Notes under the pieces: generated by a model
The model's input: only the letters and a program-made list of their open reading frames with translations
The model's database searches: none
Told to the model about the DNA's origin: nothing
Shown here: positions 63,525 through 64,000 of the stretch, one piece after another
Layout: each line of letters starts with the position of its first letter
Numbering within the stretch: the first letter of the stretch is position 1
From: Corynebacterium deserti GIMN1.010
Lineage (GTDB): Bacteria > Actinomycetota > Actinomycetes > Mycobacteriales > Mycobacteriaceae
NCBI RefSeq assembly: GCF_001277995.1
Contig: NZ_CP009220.1
Span: forward strand, 620,001-684,000
Direction of reading: 5' to 3'
Length of the DNA stretch: 64,000 nt
Translations under genes and position numbers: made by a program

Positions 63525-64000
63525 TTAGGCTTGGAGATTCACCGCGCCGAAGTCCCCTGTGACCAGGGACTTTAAGATGCTTTGTTCCACATGGATCAAA
63601 TGCTGCCGACAAAAGTGCGCTGCTGCATCACTATCTCCCGTGGCAATTGCGGTGCACATATTGATGTGCTCTTGAACCGATTGCTGAAGGCGATCATCAT
63701 CGGAATGCGCGATAACGCGAAGCCTAGTGGTGTGAGGTTGCAGGCCGGCGATGCTCTTTTCCAAGAACCGATTGTTGGCATGCTGCGAGATGAGTTCATC
63801 AAAAGCACTGGTCAGATCGGTGAACTGGGTTAAGAAATCGGTAACCTCGCGGTCGAGATGCAGAAACTTTAGCGACAACAACTCAAATTTTTGTTTGAGG
63901 GAAGGCTCGTTGACAGTACGCTGGGCGATGCTTTCGACTGTGGCGATTTCAATGATGCGTCGAAACTCGAAGAGATCTTTGATTGCCTGGATCGACAGGG
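63525..64000 (-). CDS. GntR/FCD-family transcriptional regulator (5' end outside window)
   Basis: The reading frame is open from the window edge to the stop at 63525. Only the FCD effector domain is seen: LSIQAIKDLFEFRRIIEIATVESIAQRTVN, then FLHLDREVTDFLTQFTDLTSAFDELISQHANNRFLEKSIAGLQ and the C-terminal helices with H residues expected to bind metal (HTTRLRVIAHSDDDRLQQSVQEHINM, AAHFCRQHLIHVEQSI). The DNA-binding domain lies beyond position 64000. It is upstream of, and on the same strand as, the Ldh2 gene. Confidence 0.9.
   Translation of the reverse strand, partial: LSIQAIKDLFEFRRIIEIATVESIAQRTVNEPSLKQKFELLSLKFLHLDREVTDFLTQFTDLTSAFDELISQHANNRFLEKSIAGLQPHTTRLRVIAHSDDDRLQQSVQEHINMCTAIATGDSDAAAHFCRQHLIHVEQSILKSLVTGDFGAVNLQA

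Overview
The window is a stretch of chromosome from a Corynebacterium of the C. glutamicum group. The evidence is the actinobacterial order groES-groEL1 / whiB3 / sigD-rsdA / DUF5319 / guaB2-guaB3 / guaA, a complete C50 (decaprenoxanthin-type) carotenoid operon, the esrI/esrSR three-component locus, metQNI, metX/metY with McbR-like boxes, and cstA. From memory, MetX and MetY differ from the type-strain C. glutamicum proteins at a number of positions, so a close relative is as likely as that strain itself. No rRNA, tRNA or CRISPR array was seen.

Layout. 0-7.4 kb: nnr, a small conserved gene, the HrcA/CIRCE-controlled groES-groEL1 pair, whiB3 and the sigD-rsdA sigma/anti-sigma pair. 7.5-13.7 kb: guanine nucleotide synthesis (guaB2, guaB3, guaA) with an inserted divergent DMT-permease/LysR pair. 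13.9-18.3 kb: the EsrISR envelope-stress system. 18.5-20.9 kb: SOS mutasome genes imuA'-imuB behind a LexA box; their polymerase partner dnaE2 is at 42-45 kb behind its own LexA box. 20.9-22.6 kb: a lipoprotein and a sucrase/ferredoxin-like protein. 22.5-35.5 kb: a visibly more AT-rich pigment island with crtE-mmpL-crtB-crtI-crtYe-crtYf-crtEb, the divergent MarR regulator crtR, a secreted lipocalin, an SDR/DUF2867 protein, photolyase and a crtX-like glycosyltransferase. 35.6-38.7 kb: an FtsX-type ABC exporter. 39-42 kb: metQNI methionine uptake. 45-54 kb: PH-domain membrane proteins, a DtxR-family regulator, a sirtuin-deaminase pair, a DtxR-box-controlled siderophore lipoprotein, trmL, folD and two poorly known membrane or lipoprotein genes. 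54-57.7 kb: metX and metY, separated by a frameshifted GntR gene and a 28-codon ORF. 58-60.7 kb: cstA and its small partner. 60.7-62 kb: an IS3-family element that landed in the loop of the terminator behind cstA. 62-64 kb: a monooxygenase-fold protein, an Ldh2-family dehydrogenase and a GntR/FCD regulator cut by the window end.

How the parts work together. Several regulons meet here: HrcA (CIRCE), LexA (imuA'B, dnaE2), McbR (metQ, metX, metY), DtxR (siderophore lipoprotein) and CrtR (carotenoids). The photoprotection island joins pigment synthesis, pigment glycosylation, DNA photorepair and a lipocalin. The less expected signals are: a 13-mer (GGCGTCGAYAAGC) present six times exactly and twice with one mismatch, often in protein linkers; a shared operator-like motif linking crtR and the lipocalin; a perfect 36-bp palindrome in front of the Ldh2 gene; and the IS insertion inside a terminator loop. 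Base composition and family statements are by eye and from memory, without searches.
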